This document shows, one piece after another, positions 32,933 to 41,474 of a stretch of DNA of 64,000 nt; the first letter of the stretch is position 1; every line of letters begins with the position of its first letter. The notes under the pieces are model-generated. The model did no database searches. It worked only from the letters and a program-made list of their open reading frames with translations, and was not told the origin of the DNA. Origin of the DNA: Xiphophorus maculatus (lineage: Eukaryota > Chordata > Actinopteri > Cyprinodontiformes > Poeciliidae); contig NC_036456.1 of the NCBI RefSeq assembly GCF_002775205.1, forward strand, positions 24,193,968 through 24,257,967, read 5' to 3'. A program made the translations under genes and the position numbers.

Positions 32933-34148
32933 AGTCCAAGCTCTGCATGATTTGGTGACCGGATGTTAATGAGGCAATGAAGCTTCAAACTGCTTCGCCA
33001 CTAGAGACCAAGAACCCTGAGCATCAGCAACACTTCCGGTGTTATTGTCTCTCATCTCTCCCAGATGGACCGTCTGGCTGCAGAGAAACAAGCTCAGGGC
33101 TCCTATTAGTCGTTATTGTGAGTTAAAATTTTCACGAAAGTAAAATGTTTGTTTTTGTGGTATATTTTGAAGGGATATGTAAACGTTACCATAGCGACCA
33201 GAGACAGAAACCGTTAGGGCAGCGGCCAAGACGAGGAGAGAAGTAGAGCTTTAGGTCTGGTTCAAACGGCACGATTTTAGGATTGTCGGCCGATTTTCCA
33301 AACCTCTGTGACCACAGAACCGATAAAAGTCCAACAGGTTCGGTCGGTTAATGTGTCCAGCCACACGGCAGGAGCAACACACCACACGAACCGGTTCCAG
33401 AAGAAAATCCAGTAAAACCCCCAACATACCAAACATGAATTTAGAATAATCAAACATGGATGACGATGTAGAAGCAGCAGTGATACTTTGTGGCTCATTT
33501 TAAGAGATAAAATGTAACAAATAGAAAAGGCGTTTGATAAAAGATGGCGGGAGCAGCCGTTCTATTTGCTGCACTATGATTTGGAGGTGAGTTATGTTTT
33601 TTCGTAGTTAACAATTTAACTGAATAAACATAACCACATATAATAAACATGTATAAAATGAGAATTTTTGCTTATATCTGTTTAACAACCCTGGTTGTAA
33701 CAACTTGGGTTGTTATTCTGCTGTGAACCGAATTGATTTGTTTGTTATTGAGTTTTACTCAATTAAATTTCTTACGTATACATTGCAAATTGTATTTTTA
33801 TTATAGTTGATTGTTGTTTTTCATCTCTCCTTATTTCTTTTGTTCTTCCTATAACTGATGGAGATATATAGATATTATTTATAATGTATAAAAGTATTGT
33901 TTATGTCATGTAATTAGCCATACATTCTTAAGAAAATGAAATAATAAATACTTTATGGTATTCTTATTTAGTAATGTAATTAGATTAGTTGTATTCTCAC
34001 CCCACGCCACTAGAGGCAGTAGCAGGCCCGAGAAGATGCGACTATGGAGCAAATTTAGAAGTACACCGAAAGCAATTTCTTCGGTTTTTAGTATCATGTA
34101 TAAACTGATTCAGACAGTATCACATAATTTATCATTAAACATCATTAC
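32933..34148. other. Region between the BEL element and U1 copy 1, paralogous to 62190-63406
   Basis: Matches the F flank almost base for base. 33253-33530 holds a DNA-transposon-like piece (cacgattttaggattgtcggccg, then a short plus-strand frame MDDDVEAAVILCGSF at about 33455), possibly Harbinger-type. The rest is AT-rich and is the 3' flank of the minus-strand U1 gene. Short frames here are identical in both copies but not recognisable. Confidence 0.5.
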
Positions 34149-34273
34149 CAGGGGAGAGCGCGAACGCAGTCCCCCACTACCATAAATTGTGCAGTTGAGA
34201 TTCTCCCATGTGGAGAATTCACAGAGGTCAGATGGCCGCAGTGCAATGGCTGATCCTCACCCTGAGCGATCCA
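34149..34273 (-). pseudogene. U1 snRNA copy 1, 3' part only (nt 39-163)
   Basis: Identical, except for one base (ggccgc for cgccgc), to the corresponding part of the intact U1 at 63407-63569. It contains the U1A loop ATTGCAC, stem-loop III, the Sm-like site AATTTATGG and the terminal stem-loop with GCGTTCGCGC. Nucleotides 1-38 and the promoter are gone: at nt 39 the sequence passes directly into the 3' end of a Tx1-like LINE lying in the same orientation. It cannot be transcribed from its own promoter. Confidence 0.85.
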
Positions 34274-34501
34274 ATTTTTTCAATTTCAATTTTCAAAGAT
34301 TTTTTATTGGTCCTTTACATAAATCGCCTTGTCCAATAGGACAATAGTCCAAAGTTTACATTGTCACACCATACCATTGTTAACTCAAAATGGAACACAC
34401 CAAGACAATACATACATAAGGATTTATAAAACAGAATAAATTAAACCGATTAAAGGAAACAAAGGAGGAAAACAAGAAACGGAGGTTCGAGTTTGTGTTA
34501 T

Positions 34502-37500
34502 TCAAGGTTGTTTCACTATTTTTAATAATTCAGTAGGCACTTCCCACTCGGAGATCTCCTCATCATTCTTTTTTCCTTGACTCCATTTAAAAATATAATC
34601 TTTGACTGATGCACCCACCATCTTTATAACATTTGTTTCAATTATTTCATATTTTCTGTATAACCAAATATTTCTTGTTTTCCAAATTGCCTCCTTGACA
34701 CAATTAATTACAATCCACCACCTGATTTCATTTCTTTCCCAGTCCTCCTTAAATAACCCGTACGCTATATTTTCATAAGTTAAAATCACATTATGCAACT
34801 TGCTCAACCATGGCAACATTAACGTCCAAACTCTTTTTGCAAAAGGACATGTCCAAAACAGATGTTTGATCGTCTCCTCGTCCCCACATCTAGCTCTAGG
34901 ACATCTCGGCATTTTGGTGCAATTTCTCTTGTATAAAAAGTCTCTTGTAGGTAAACATTTGTTAACAATTTGCCAAGCCAAGTCTTTGTGGATATTCAAT
35001 AAGTTTTTATTATTCACATTTTTCCATGTTTTTATAACTTCCTCCTCGTTCAGTTTTTCAATTGGTGTCAATTTATTGTAAGATACCAATTTATTCTCTA
35101 TTTCTTTCCTCTTAATTCTTTCCGGTGGGATTTCTTGTAGGCCACATCTCAGTGCTTGTATTACCGTCTGAAATATAGCAGGGTATCTATCTGCAAAGGG
35201 TTTATTCAAATTTATTCTTTTGTTCCAATTTTTCAAAACTTTCCTCCCCAACCAGAATCTTGCGAATGGAGTCCATGACGGTTCTGGAGATATATTCAAG
35301 CACACGCTCAAGATAGGAGTGATGAACAATGCTTTAAATTTTATTCCTATATCTGGTACCTCTCTCCCCCCTTTTTCTAATTGTCTATACATAATTTCTC
35401 TTTTCAGTCTCTCCTGTCTGCTTCCCCAAAGGAAACTAAACATCATTTTTCTAATTGCCGTCATTGTTCTATGGGGCATCGGGAAAGTTGATGCAAGAAA
35501 GGCCAGAGTAGATATAATTTCTGCTTTTATTACTAATACTTTACCTATAAAAGATAATTCTCTGTCTCTCCATTGCATCAACTTCCCCTGGATTCTTTGT
35601 AATTTAAGTTTCCAATTCTCTGTTTTCATGTCTTTCCCTATTAGTATTCCTAACACCTTTATTGTATCCTTTTTTTCTATTAAACCCCAATTTTCTCTTA
35701 TTTCCCTCCAATTTATATATAAAATCTCACTCTTTTGCTTGCTAACTTTCATTCCTGAAGCTTTTGTGAATTTCTCGCTTATCTTTAAGCTCTCACTTAT
35801 AGAAGCATTATCTGTTAACAGAAGCGTCAGGTCGTCCATGTATATCGTTAGTTTTATGTCTTTTCCGTCGTTACCAGGTGGTGTTATTCCCTTGATCATT
35901 TTGTTTTTCCTAATAGCGCCTGCTAATGGTTCTATTGCTATTATAAATAACAGCGGGGACAGTGGGCAGCCCTGTCTCACTCCTGCTTTAATAGCCAAAG
36001 GGGGAGTTAAGGTCCCATTCACTACCACTACGCTACTACACTCATTATACAAGGTTTTTATCCATCTTTTAAATATTTCTCCAAAATTAAGATGATCTAA
36101 AATTCTTTCTAAAAATTCATGATTTACACTGTCAAAGGCTTTTTCTAAGTCAATCCCTAAAATAGCTGTTGAAAGTTGCCTTTCCTGACTATATAGGTAA
36201 CCATCTCTAATCAAGGCCAAACTGTCCGTCATTTTCCGTCCTTTCACTCCACAAGTTTGCTCCTTCCCTATTATAGTGGTAATCACAGTCTGTAGCCGAA
36301 AGAATAAAACTTTCGCTATTATTTTTACATCTACACCTAGCAATGTCAATGGTCTCCAATTTTTCAGATCCGTTTTTTCCCCTTTTTTATATAACAATGA
36401 AATCATACCTTGATTCATTGAGTTGGGCAATTTTTCTTCACTTAGTGCTTCTCTGTAGACTTGTAGCAAGGGGGCTTTTAAGGATTCCCAAAATGTTGTA
36501 TAAAATTCCTTTGGCAGCCCGTCTAGTCCTGGGGTTTTATTATTTTTCATACTTATCAAGGCTTCCGTAATTTCATTAATTGTTATTTCTTGGTCTAGTC
36601 TACTTTTTTCCGTATGAGTTAATTTGTTAGTCAGCTTCATTAACAATTCAACCATCTCGTCTTCTTGGGCCGCCTGGTGCCTATATAGGTTCTTATAATA
36701 ATCGTAAATTTCAGTTAAAATCTGCTGCTCTTCACATTTCTCTTCACCTTTTTCATTAATTAACTTATTTATTGTCGTTTTTGATCGAAATAGTTTTCTA
36801 AAAAAATATCTTGTACATTTTTCATTCTCCTCAAAATGTTGTATTCTACTTTGTATCACCGCTCCTCTGCTTCTTTCATTCATTACTGTCATTAACTCTT
36901 TTTTTAGTCTCATTATTTCCTCATTTACTTGAAAACCCGCATGAAGTAGCTTATAGTATCTTTGAAGTTTGGCTTCTTTTCTTTTTTGCCATTTTCTCTT
37001 TTCTCTTGCTAGTCTTCTTCCTTCTCGACAAAAAAATATTTTTGTTCTATTTTTAATCTCTTCCCACCACTCACCTACTGAGTCATATAAAGGACACAAA
37101 GAAGTCCACTGATTAAATTTAACTTTATATTTTTCAACTACTTTTTTATTGTTTAGTATACTTATGTTTAATTTCCATATTCCAAAATTAGATTTTTGGG
37201 TACTGGGAATTTCTATGACGCATGTAAGTTGGTGGTGGTCCGAGAAAGGGACTGGCTCAACTTTACATGACACAGGTGTAACTGTGCTAGATGTTAAAAT
37301 ATAATCAATCCTTGAAAAAATTTTCCCGTTGGACCAGGTAAAACCTGCGTCCTCTGAATGTAAAGATCTATAGACGTCCGTAAGTTTACAATCCTTTATA
37401 AGGTTGTTTAACGCCTGTGAACTTAGGTCTACTCTATTTGTCAAACAGGCACTTGTATTTCCAATTCTTTTCTCCAAATTACAATTAAAGTCCCCACCCT

Positions 37501-37915
37501 GTCTCCCATTACATATATAATATTGCAAAGTTTGCAATAGGAGTACTCTTTCTTGCATATCCGTTGAACCATATACATTAATTATTCTCAATTTACATCC
37601 ATTTTTTTCTATGTCTATTAACAATACTCTTCCGTCCATAATGATTTCAACTTTTTCTATATTAATAGTTCTATTATTCAACAATACTACTACTCCAGTT
37701 GCTCTGTTTAAATTATCCCCTGACCAAAAGGACAATCCATATTGCCACCGCTTTTGAAATTTCATATAATTATCCCTAAAGGGTAAGGAACATTCTTGTA
37801 ATAAAAAAAGATCACCACCATTATTATGTAAGAAATCAAATACTGTCTGACACTTCACTGGGTCATTTAAGCCCCTCGTATTTATTGTAGTTATGTATAA
37901 CGAAACTATATTTAC
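34502..37915 (-). CDS. Tx1-like LINE ORF2: endonuclease-reverse transcriptase
   Basis: Open from GTA at 37915, directly after an in-frame TAA, to the stop at 34502, about 1137 codons. The N-terminal part is an APE-type endonuclease: TINTRGLNDPVKCQTVFDFL, LLQECSL, GGDFNCN, and SDHHQLT near the end of the domain. The reverse transcriptase follows: LLYKKGEKTDLKNWRPLTLLGVDVKI, GIDLEKAFDSVNHEFL, AGVRQGCPLSPLLF, and the active-site box YMDDLTL. A C-terminal Cys/His motif (CPRARCGDEETIKHLFWTC) closes it. No ATG precedes the endonuclease motifs. The ORF1 stop is about 80 bp upstream, so reinitiation or a non-ATG start would be needed if this copy is active. Confidence 0.85.
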   Translation of the reverse strand, partial: VNIVSLYITTINTRGLNDPVKCQTVFDFLHNNGGDLFLLQECSLPFRDNYMKFQKRWQYGLSFWSGDNLNRATGVVVLLNNRTINIEKVEIIMDGRVLLIDIEKNGCKLRIINVYGSTDMQERVLLLQTLQYYICNGRQGGDFNCNLEKRIGNTSACLTNRVDLSSQALNNLIKDCKLTDVYRSLHSEDAGFTWSNGKIFSRIDYILTSSTVTPVSCKVEPVPFSDHHQLTCVIEIPSTQKSNFGIWKLNISILNNKKVVEKYKVKFNQWTSLCPLYDSVGEWWEEIKNRTKIFFCREGRRLAREKRKWQKRKEAKLQRYYKLLHAGFQVNEEIMRLKKELMTVMNERSRGAVIQSRIQHFEENEKCTRYFFRKLFRSKTTINKLINEKGEEKCEEQQILTEIYDYYKNLYRHQAAQEDEMVELLMKLTNKLTHTEKSRLDQEITINEITEALISMKNNKTPGLDGLPKEFYTTFWESLKAPLLQVYREALSEEKLPNSMNQGMISLLYKKGEKTDLKNWRPLTLLGVDVKIIAKVLFFRLQTVITTIIGKEQTCGVKGRKMTDSLALIRDGYLYSQERQLSTAILGIDLEKAFDSVNHEFLERILDHLNFGEIFKRWIKTLYNECSSVVVVNGTLTPPLAIKAGVRQGCPLSPLLFIIAIEPLAGAIRKNKMIKGITPPGNDGKDIKLTIYMDDLTLLLTDNASISESLKISEKFTKASGMKVSKQKSEILYINWREIRENWGLIEKKDTIKVLGILIGKDMKTENWKLKLQRIQGKLMQWRDRELSFIGKVLVIKAEIISTLAFLASTFPMPHRTMTAIRKMMFSFLWGSRQERLKREIMYRQLEKGGREVPDIGIKFKALFITPILSVCLNISPEPSWTPFARFWLGRKVLKNWNKRINLNKPFADRYPAIFQTVIQALRCGLQEIPPERIKRKEIENKLVSYNKLTPIEKLNEEEVIKTWKNVNNKNLLNIHKDLAWQIVNKCLPTRDFLYKRNCTKMPRCPRARCGDEETIKHLFWTCPFAKRVWTLMLPWLSKLHNVILTYENIAYGLFKEDWERNEIRWWIVINCVKEAIWKTRNIWLYRKYEIIETNVIKMVGASVKDYIFKWSQGKKNDEEISEWEVPTELLKIVKQP

Positions 37916-37995
37916 TTAAAGAAAAAAGGAATCTTATTCTCATATAGGATAAAATAGCCCAAAATAGAAAATTCCAAACAAAACACCAATCTCCA

Positions 37996-39111
37996 TTAGT
38001 CTTTACCTTTTTTCTTCTTTTTCTTTTGTGTTCGCCAAGTCTCCTTCGGTTCTTCCTCTCGTTCCACACTAGATATTTGGGTAATGTCCGAAAAAGTTAC
38101 TAATCCTTTCTCATCTAAGAATGGAGTAGGGTTCTGTAGAATCGCTGGCCAATGTTCAAGTTCTGGTCCTCCTGACGAGTCAGTTGAGGGTCCTTGAGGT
38201 CTTTTCCGTGAACTCGCTTGGTCCCCAATTCCTGGCTCGAAAAGTAGGTGCAGGTCTTCCAATGTTCCTTCATCCTCCGGGAAAAGGGAGGCACTGCCTT
38301 CCTCTGGAGTCTTGTCCTGTAGTTGTTCTTGTTGAGGAAGAAATAAATTACTCGTTGCTTGTTCCAACAATTCTCCGCATTCTCCAATTGTTATGACTCG
38401 AATTGGTTTCTTCATCCCCTCTCCCTCCAGCGATGGCGTCTCTATTAACGATCCTGGTTGTTGAAGTGTTTCCGTTGTAATTGGGAGCAGCTGCTCCCTT
38501 TCAGGTTCTTGTGTCACTCGAGGAGGGATCATGGGTGTGGTTCCTCCATTCTCTTTTCTTTGTTCCTCTGCGCTTTCCAGCTGTTTTTCTTCATCTGGTT
38601 CCGTATTTGTCTCCATTTGTAGTAACTGGTCTCCCAAGTCTGCTCTCCCTCTCGTTTCTTGTGAAGCAAAAGTCTTGACTCTGTTAGCATATGACTTGGG
38701 GCAACTTTTGAAGGTATGCCCCCTCTCTCCACAAAGATTACAATTTACCGGTTCCTGGCAGTCTTTAGTTAAATGTCCCTCAGTTCCACAGTTTTTGCAA
38801 TATGTAATCCGGCATTCCGCCGAAAGGTGTTGCTGGGAACCGCATCTACGGCAGGTCTTAGGCTGGCCCGGGTAGAAAACATGGCCTCTTATGGCTCCCA
38901 ACTGGATCACAGGCGGTAGATGATAGGTCTCACCTGTTGCCAAATTTCTCTTCAATTGTACGAAGAAGCGTCTGCCGCCAGTCCTGACCCCGTCCTCGTC
39001 CTTTAACTCGTATCCGTGTTTCACTGTACACCTTTGCTGTAGCCAAGTTCTAATGTCCTCCATTCGAACTTGTTCAGAGAACATAAGTACTGTGATTGAC
39101 TTAGGCTCCAT
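37996..39111 (-). CDS. Tx1-like LINE ORF1 (CCHC RNA-binding protein)
   Basis: 371 codons from ATG at 39111. After an RNA-recognition-like segment (ITVLMFSEQVRMEDIRTWLQQRC ... GGRRFFVQLKRN) come three closely spaced CCHC knuckles: CRRCGSQQHLSAEC, CKNCGTEGHLTKDC and CNLCGERGHTFKSC (about residues 85-145). A long Glu/Pro-rich tail ends in a Lys run. Triple knuckles of this form are typical of ORF1 in the Tx1 group, where ORF1 coats the RNA. An in-frame TAA lies just before the ATG. Compared with my recollection of the family the N-terminus may be short. Confidence 0.8.
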   Translation of the reverse strand: MEPKSITVLMFSEQVRMEDIRTWLQQRCTVKHGYELKDEDGVRTGGRRFFVQLKRNLATGETYHLPPVIQLGAIRGHVFYPGQPKTCRRCGSQQHLSAECRITYCKNCGTEGHLTKDCQEPVNCNLCGERGHTFKSCPKSYANRVKTFASQETRGRADLGDQLLQMETNTEPDEEKQLESAEEQRKENGGTTPMIPPRVTQEPEREQLLPITTETLQQPGSLIETPSLEGEGMKKPIRVITIGECGELLEQATSNLFLPQQEQLQDKTPEEGSASLFPEDEGTLEDLHLLFEPGIGDQASSRKRPQGPSTDSSGGPELEHWPAILQNPTPFLDEKGLVTFSDITQISSVEREEEPKETWRTQKKKKKKGKD

Positions 39112-39130
39112 TTACGATAAATGGATAAAT

Positions 39131-39474
39131 TTTCGTCCCTCAAATTAACCTAAGCAACCTAAGTATATTCAGAGCTGATTACATCTACAACAACTAATAA
39201 TTTATATTAATATATCTAAAATGTAAAGGAAACCAAAACAAATGTTTATTTTGTATCAATAACGGCGTTAATGGCCGCTCTGCTGCTTCCACCTGCTGGT
39301 CAGAGCGAGGAATGACATTTAACGGAATAAACAAACTGAATGACAAAAGATACATTTTGTTTGATCTCAGTGGGCACCAGAGTGATTGACAGAAAATACT
39401 TAGAAGATACGTTTTGGTAATTACGAAATTAACAGATGATAGTAAAATAAATATTTATCATTTAACATTATTAC
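39131..39474. other. U1-upstream segment resumed after the LINE
   Basis: 39131-39335 matches 63817-64000 at the window end, which in the F copy lies about 250 bp upstream of the intact U1. It is followed by about 140 bp that runs into the 3' flank of U1 copy 2. This shows that U1 genes sit in tandem in this unit. No gene is seen. Confidence 0.6.
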
Positions 39475-39871
39475 CAGGGGAGAGCGCGAACGCAGTCCCC
39501 CACTACCATAAATTGTGCAGTTGAGATTCTCCCATGTGGAGAATTCACAGAGGTCAGATCGCCGCAGTGCAATGGCTGATCCTCACCCTGAGCGATCCAC
39601 CTACAGCACAGGTGTCAAACTCCAGTCCTGGAGGGCCACTGCCCTGCAACTTTTAGATGTGCCTCTGCTGCACCACACCTGAATAGAATAATTAGGTCAT
39701 TACCAGGACTCTGGAGAACTGATCTACACATGAAGGAGGTAATTAAACCATTTCATGCCAGTGTTTTGTACCTGTGGCACATCTAAAAACTGCAGGACAG
39801 CGGCCCTTGAGGACTGGAGTTTGACACCCCTGACCTACAGGATCATGGAGTCGCTCCTGCCAGGTAAGTAT
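39475..39871 (-). pseudogene. U1 snRNA copy 2, split by a hAT element
   Basis: The two halves (39475-39606 and 39841-39871) together give a 163-nt U1 sequence, starting ATACTTACCTGG at 39871 and ending ...TCTCCCCTG at 39475. A 226-bp hAT element and one copy of its 8-bp target duplication lie between them, within stem-loop I. The 5' splice-site-pairing segment, U1A loop, Sm-like site and terminal stem-loop match the intact copy. With the insertion it cannot make a normal U1. Confidence 0.85.
39607..39832. mobile_element. Non-autonomous hAT element (226 bp) inside U1 copy 2
   Basis: The inverted ends cacaggtgtcaaactccagt and (inverted) caggggtgtcaaactccagt are flanked by a perfect 8-bp duplication, ACCTACAG (39599-39606 and 39833-39840). 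The empty site with one ACCTACAG is seen in the U1 gene at 63531-63538. Terminal sequence and 8-bp duplication fit a hAT MITE common in fishes. Confidence 0.9.
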
Positions 39872-40040
39872 GCTGTTCATTCCTCCTACTGACGATTAAC
39901 AACTTCACACATCCGGTTCTGACTCACGGTGGGAAATTAAAATAAACCCTGAGTCACTTTAGGATTTAACATTTAACTAAAAACAATCAGAAACTCAGAG
40001 AAATAATAAATATATTTTAAATAACTCAAAATGAAAAACT
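39872..40040 (-). promoter_or_regulatory. Proximal promoter region of U1 copy 2
   Basis: Conserved with the region upstream of the intact U1 (63570-63700). A block reading caccgtgagtcagaac on the minus strand at 39918-39935, about 50-60 bp before the U1 start, is where a vertebrate snRNA proximal sequence element lies. Similarity with the intact gene stops near 40032, and the ZNF143-type distal element seen at 63756-63773 is not found here. Confidence 0.5.
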
Positions 40041-41049
40041 TAGAAAAACTCACAAGTGTTAAAATTGTATACTTTTCAAGCTCTAACTTCAGAAACTTTC
40101 TTTAAAGAACAAACCATACTAATAGATTAACAGTAAATGCATAAATATTTCCTACTTTAAAGAGGTTTGTTAGAGCTTTCTATATGTTTTATTTAGAAAT
40201 GTTATTTTGTTAATACATTGTTCAGTGGCCATTTAATGTATTATTTCACTATTATTTTATTAATGTGGTTATGTGATGTGTGTTATGTGAACATAAAAGT
40301 TCACATAACATAAAAGTTATGTGAACTTTTTTTGTTATTATTAGGTGATCAGTTACTCAGTATTTCAGTAGTTTACCAAATACTTCAAAATAAAATACAA
40401 AGAACATTGTTCCAGCAGGGGTAATTAAATAAATAGAATAATAAATATTCGTTCTTTGTTAAATTATGGCTCATCTTTTGTTTTCTCTTTTATTCGTATA
40501 AATATAGAACTCAGTCTGTTAAATGTTGATTGAAAAATGAATATTGACTATTGACAATTCATGCAATGTTAAGGAGGAAGCGATGGGCCCTGTGGACCAG
40601 GGCTGTTTATATATATGAAGGTTTTCCTGATTTACTCTTTGTTTCAAACAGAAGGTTTTATTCCAGTCTCTATGTTTATGTAAATCTATTCTGTCACACA
40701 GTCTTCTACTAAACAGAACAAAGAAAAAGACCATCTTTGTTATACTTTATTATCTAAAATTATATAAAAAGTTTCAATAAATTTTCTATCTGAAATTCAA
40801 TCCATATCATCAATACATGTTCTAAGCAGAAAAATCATTAAAACCATGTCAAAGAAATGCATCCATTTCTCCAAATCATTGAAATAAAACAAAGTACAAA
40901 GGATAAACACACAATAAAGGTTTCAAAATTTTAGAAGTCTAAATCTTAAAGCATTCAAACTCATTGTTTCTTTAAGAGACAATCTCTTCCTTAGTCTCAT
41001 TAAATAAAATGGAAATATAAAATTGCGAGAACAAAATGTGTCGGTTGCA
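40041..41049. other. AT-rich spacer between U1 copy 2 and gene D tail
   Basis: No gene is seen. 40441-40560 resembles the intron piece of gene C at 14920-15030. A short hairpin-rich stretch (ttatgtgaacataaaagttcac and similar units) lies at 40280-40335. The right end, 40990-41049, corresponds to the 3' flank of a minus-strand zinc-finger gene. Confidence 0.45.
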
Positions 41050-41263
41050 GTTACTCCACTTCCAAACAGCAAGTTACTGAGAATCTTACTTGAGGTTCAC
41101 ATTGTGCCATCAAACCTGCGTGAGTTCTCATGTGAACGGTTACATTTCTAATGAGTGAAACTTTTTCTACAGGACCTACAAAAGAAAGGCTTCTAACCCG
41201 TGTGAATCTTCCTGTGATGACGTAAACTGGATCTACACACAAAACATTTTCCTCACTTTTCAC
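41050..41263 (-). pseudogene. Decayed C-terminal fingers of gene D
   Basis: On the minus strand the sequence retains parts of two fingers: a piece ending in ...HHRKIHTG-like sequence (gtttacgtcatcacaggaag, attcacacggg) and ...VEKVSLIRNVTVHMRTHAG. After that comes a segment matching the family's ending (gatggcacaatgtgaacct versus gatggcataatttgaacct in C and F). Cysteines are lost in places. The fingers are cut off from gene D by the insertion at 41264-41474. Confidence 0.6.
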
Positions 41264-41474
41264 TAAGGGTGCACCGATTGCAAAAGTGCAGACATGACCT
41301 GGTGGGCCGGTCTAATAGTCAAACCTCTCAACGGAGCAGAAGACAAAAGCTCAGGTCAATAAAATTGGGGGATCAGATCGGCTTCACATGCATGTTTCTG
41401 CTGATCACCAATGTCCCAAAATTAAGGAAATCAACATAGATTAATCGGCTGGCTGATAAATCAATGCATAGCTA
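41264..41474. mobile_element. Small DNA-transposon-like insertion ending gene D's frame
   Basis: About 210 bp that interrupt the finger array: the last finger of D reads IRIHTCE and stops exactly where this segment begins, while decayed fingers resume beyond it. The left part reads agggtgcaccgattg and the right part contains gattaatcggctggctg, which loosely resemble the inverted ends of a hAT-type element (ggtgcaccgat family). Ends and duplication are not clear. Confidence 0.4.

Larger units (their letters stand above)
34274..39130 (-). mobile_element. Tx1-clade (L1 group) LINE inserted in the U1 snRNA gene
   Basis: 4.86 kb in minus orientation with a CCHC-knuckle ORF1 and an ORF2 of endonuclease plus reverse transcriptase. 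The 3' end, rich in ttgaaa-like units, joins U1 nt 39 with LINE and U1 in the same sense. At the 5' side, about 285 bp of target (U1 nt 1-38 and roughly 250 bp of promoter, judged from the F copy 63532-63816) is missing, and sequence resumes at 39131. ORF1 begins close to the 5' end, so the 5'UTR and perhaps the start of ORF1 are truncated. Tx1 clade is inferred from the ORF1 knuckles and the reverse transcriptase type. Confidence 0.75.

Noticed and set aside
33277-33498. Short minus-strand frames repeated at 62442-62754
   Set aside because: They lie within a transposon-like fragment duplicated in both flanks and have no recognisable protein features.
35220-36095. 291-codon plus-strand frame opposite the Tx1-like ORF2
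   Set aside because: It is the antisense shadow of the reverse transcriptase coding strand; composition and position explain it fully.
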